This document shows, in pieces, positions 61,860-64,000 of a stretch of 64,000 nucleotides of DNA. The stretch is from Glandiceps talaboti (Eukaryota; Hemichordata; Enteropneusta; Spengelidae): contig NC_135568.1 of NCBI RefSeq assembly GCF_964340395.1, forward strand, positions 1,311,501 to 1,375,500, in the 5' to 3' direction. Numbering within the stretch: the stretch's first letter is position 1; every line of letters starts with the position of its first letter. Under the pieces are notes generated by a model. It had not been told where the DNA came from and searched no databases. It saw only the letters and a program-made list of their open reading frames with translations. A program made the position numbers and the translations under genes.

Positions 61860-63905
61860 CTAGACCTTCTGTGGTAGCATCATCTGAGTTGTATGGTACT
61901 GTAACATTTCTGATGATACTTCAGGCAGCCCTTCATCTGTGTCACGTTGAGCATTATAGCACCCTCTAGTGGTAGTTTTATCTTCAGATTTCACCTTTGG
62001 TAGCTTGAGGGGAGATGTCCGTTTGTCAGCCTGTCAATCAAAGTATGTCAAGAAATGAATGACAGCACAGTAGAGCATTACTACCCTAATATGGGCATAT
62101 ATGCATGAGAACTGCATGGTAATCTGGCCAATCAGAGCAGGGCAGATAATTATCATCTTAGCAAATGTAATATTTGTACTACTTACTGAGTGAAGGTTGA
62201 TGTCGTTGGAAATGTATCTCTTTATATTATTTCCCAAATATTTTTTTTTTGTTAAGCCAAGGAAAATGCAAGTGACCTAAGGGGCCTTGTCACTATGAGT
62301 CACTAAAGAAGTAGTGACAACCACTTGGGTCTATTTTATGAGTAGTTTCTGGTTGAATTAGGAAAAATAATGTTATTTTACCTCTTCAAGCACATTTGGA
62401 AAACTGGGGAAAATAATTTGGAACATTTTGGTTTGTGTTTCAAGCACCATACAACCAGTGACACAGACAAGGGTTGTCATGACGAAGAATGACCAGGGTA
62501 TATAATATATATTTTCTGTTCAAAGGCTTATTGATAGAATACTTATTTTTCTAATTTTTACAAGAACTTATTCACTGGTGCTACCGGCAAACAAGAACTG
62601 TTTAGTGAAGCTAGATCACTTGCGCCCTCAGTGGTGAAACACATATTTTGTAAGTTGTCAAATATGGACCAATTTGTTTTCCTTACAAGTAAAAGATTCT
62701 GTAAACCTAGACCACTGACCTTGTTCTCTGATTGTTTATTGTTGATATTATTTATCGGTGGTAAACTCTGATCTGCTTCAGCTGTTGGTATCACTATGGC
62801 AACATCACTCTTCCATTGAAAGTCAGAATTTAGTGTTGACAATGCAGACAAGTTATTAGTCCTCCTGTGAGTGATACAAAGAAAGATGTCAAATTATCAG
62901 TAAAGAGGTATTGGAGGGATTTTTACACTAATTATGTAGGCAGGTAGGTAAGGTATACATGTAGAAGAAATCTTTGGTATTCAACGAACAATTCTAGATG
63001 GAAAAATAATTCAAAAGAAACGATTAGAGTCTGTCTACTCGCTGAAAAATCAAAAATAAGATCTGAACTCTGAACTCTGAACTCTGACCTTGTTTATGTG
63101 AGGTTGTTGTGATATCTTTTTCAAACACTTACCTCCTTGTTTGCCAATATTGATGTAATCTGTTCAACACCATCTCTGACGGTGGTAAATTATAAGTTCT
63201 AGTATCTCTCTTTCTCTGGGGTAATGTCTGATTTATTGCATGTTGGTGATTATATTGACTTTTGGTGACGTCATGGTAACGTGGACTGCCAGTAGTCCAG
63301 CTCATGTTCAACACTCCAAAGTTACATGTACCACTACTCCTATTGACAAAAAATATTTGAATCTTTTTATTGTTTGTATCTGGTATATGTTCATTTACAC
63401 ATTAACCAATAATATTGCTAGGGTTTTAGAACACCAAGTGACTATAGAGGGTGTGTGTATGTATATGAGGTTGGGGGTGGGGGTGGGGGTGGGGTGTCTA
63501 AATTTATGTGCTGCATATAGAAATTGGACATTGCATGTCAGTGAAATGACTCATTACAGATTGATGCATGGATGCATGGAATCTACTTTTAAGTAGCACT
63601 CCCTGAGGAGAGCCAAAAATCCATTATCTTTACTTACTCTCCATTGGTGTGAACACACAGTTTTGCTGGTACAGATTCTATGGTATGCCATTGCATTTCT
63701 CTTTCCATAGCCTGTTTCTTTCTATCTTTCACTGACATTTTCTTGAGTAGTCTCTGTCCAGCCACACCATCAGTAAGATCATCATCATGTAGATAGACTA
63801 AGGGTGGTAGAGTCATCTCTCGTCTTTGTTTGCAAGTTTTTCTTTCCTCATAGAATTGTTTTCGTTGCTGTGCTGTTGGTCTCTTAAACAGCTCTTTCCA
63901 ATTCT
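61860..63905 (-). CDS. 3' part of an unidentified gene, last four coding exons
   Basis: Exons 63905-63638, 63339-63133, 62864-62720 and 62030-61860 have consensus donors and acceptors and consistent phases (2, 2, 0). They yield about 263 residues ending MMLPQKV with a TAG stop. The first visible exon is basic and helical (NWKELFKRPTAQQRKQ, ERKTCKQRRE, KKMSVKDRKKQAMEREMQW) and includes the acidic YLHDDDLTDG. The following exons are polar with DTRTYNLPPSEMVLNRLHQY. I do not recognise the family. No transmembrane segment or catalytic motif is visible. The upstream part lies beyond the right edge. Confidence 0.7.
62226..62377. mobile_element. fold-back MITE (family B, copy 2)
   Basis: ATTATTTCCCAAATATTTTT at the left and AGGAAAAATAATGTTATTTT at the right form inverted ends. 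AAGTGACCTAAGGGGCCTTG and GTAGTGACAACCACTT match the interior of 56341-56490. Lies in the last intron of the unidentified gene. Confidence 0.7.
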
Positions 63906-64000
63906 CTGTAATAATTAGTTGATACAACGTCAGATTTTTGAGAATTTTTTTCAAAAACTCAATTTTGGAACAGAAATTCATTAACTATGAAAATTACAGG

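Overview
The window is nuclear DNA of an animal: intron-rich genes with GT-AG introns, C2H2 zinc fingers, cilia and RNA-metabolism genes, abundant micro- and minisatellites, a tRNA-derived SINE, a LINE tail and several fold-back MITEs. Gene content (an ODAD4/TTC25 orthologue, an SH3-containing PRMT2, a two-domain CNPase, a zinc-finger protein with an Ikaros/Hunchback-type C-terminal finger pair) and AT-rich, mostly CpG-poor sequence suggest an invertebrate deuterostome (hemichordate or cephalochordate grade). Species cannot be fixed by eye. I see no prokaryotic features, CRISPR arrays or viral fossils.

Layout. 1-16.6 kb: gene-poor, a chain of decayed tandem repeats, one SINE, one hAT-like MITE and copies of a dispersed repeat whose core was amplified into a 54-bp minisatellite. 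16.6-21.6 kb: a broad CpG-rich domain holding a likely first coding exon of an unidentified minus-strand gene (17905-18022). 21.8-26.5 kb: minisatellite, microsatellites, LINE tail, two MITEs and a decayed duplicate of part of the neighbouring zinc-finger gene. 26457-28498 (-): zinc-finger gene, coding part in one exon, 3' UTR almost entirely (CATA)n. 30336-41595 (+): complete ODAD4/TTC25 gene with two alternative first coding exons and two possible C-termini. 44527-53594 (-): complete ten-exon PRMT2. 54338-60164 (+): complete two-exon CNP. 61860-63905 (-): last four exons of an unidentified gene.

I assembled three full gene models by hand; exon phases agree at every junction and each coding sum is divisible by three (ODAD4 624 or 629 aa, PRMT2 480 aa, CNP 528 aa). 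ODAD4 and CNP are adjacent in the same order and orientation in human; here they are also consecutive plus-strand genes, with PRMT2 lying between them on the other strand.

The most unusual signal is that two neighbouring genes each carry a minisatellite built from the last bases of an exon plus its 5' splice site. ODAD4 has about 14 copies of a 36-bp unit (open, in frame, adding 12 residues per extra unit). PRMT2 has about 26-27 copies of a 55-bp unit (frame-breaking). Each transcript therefore offers a tandem field of near-identical splice donors. A third, 39-bp array sits in the PRMT2 intron just upstream of the same exon.
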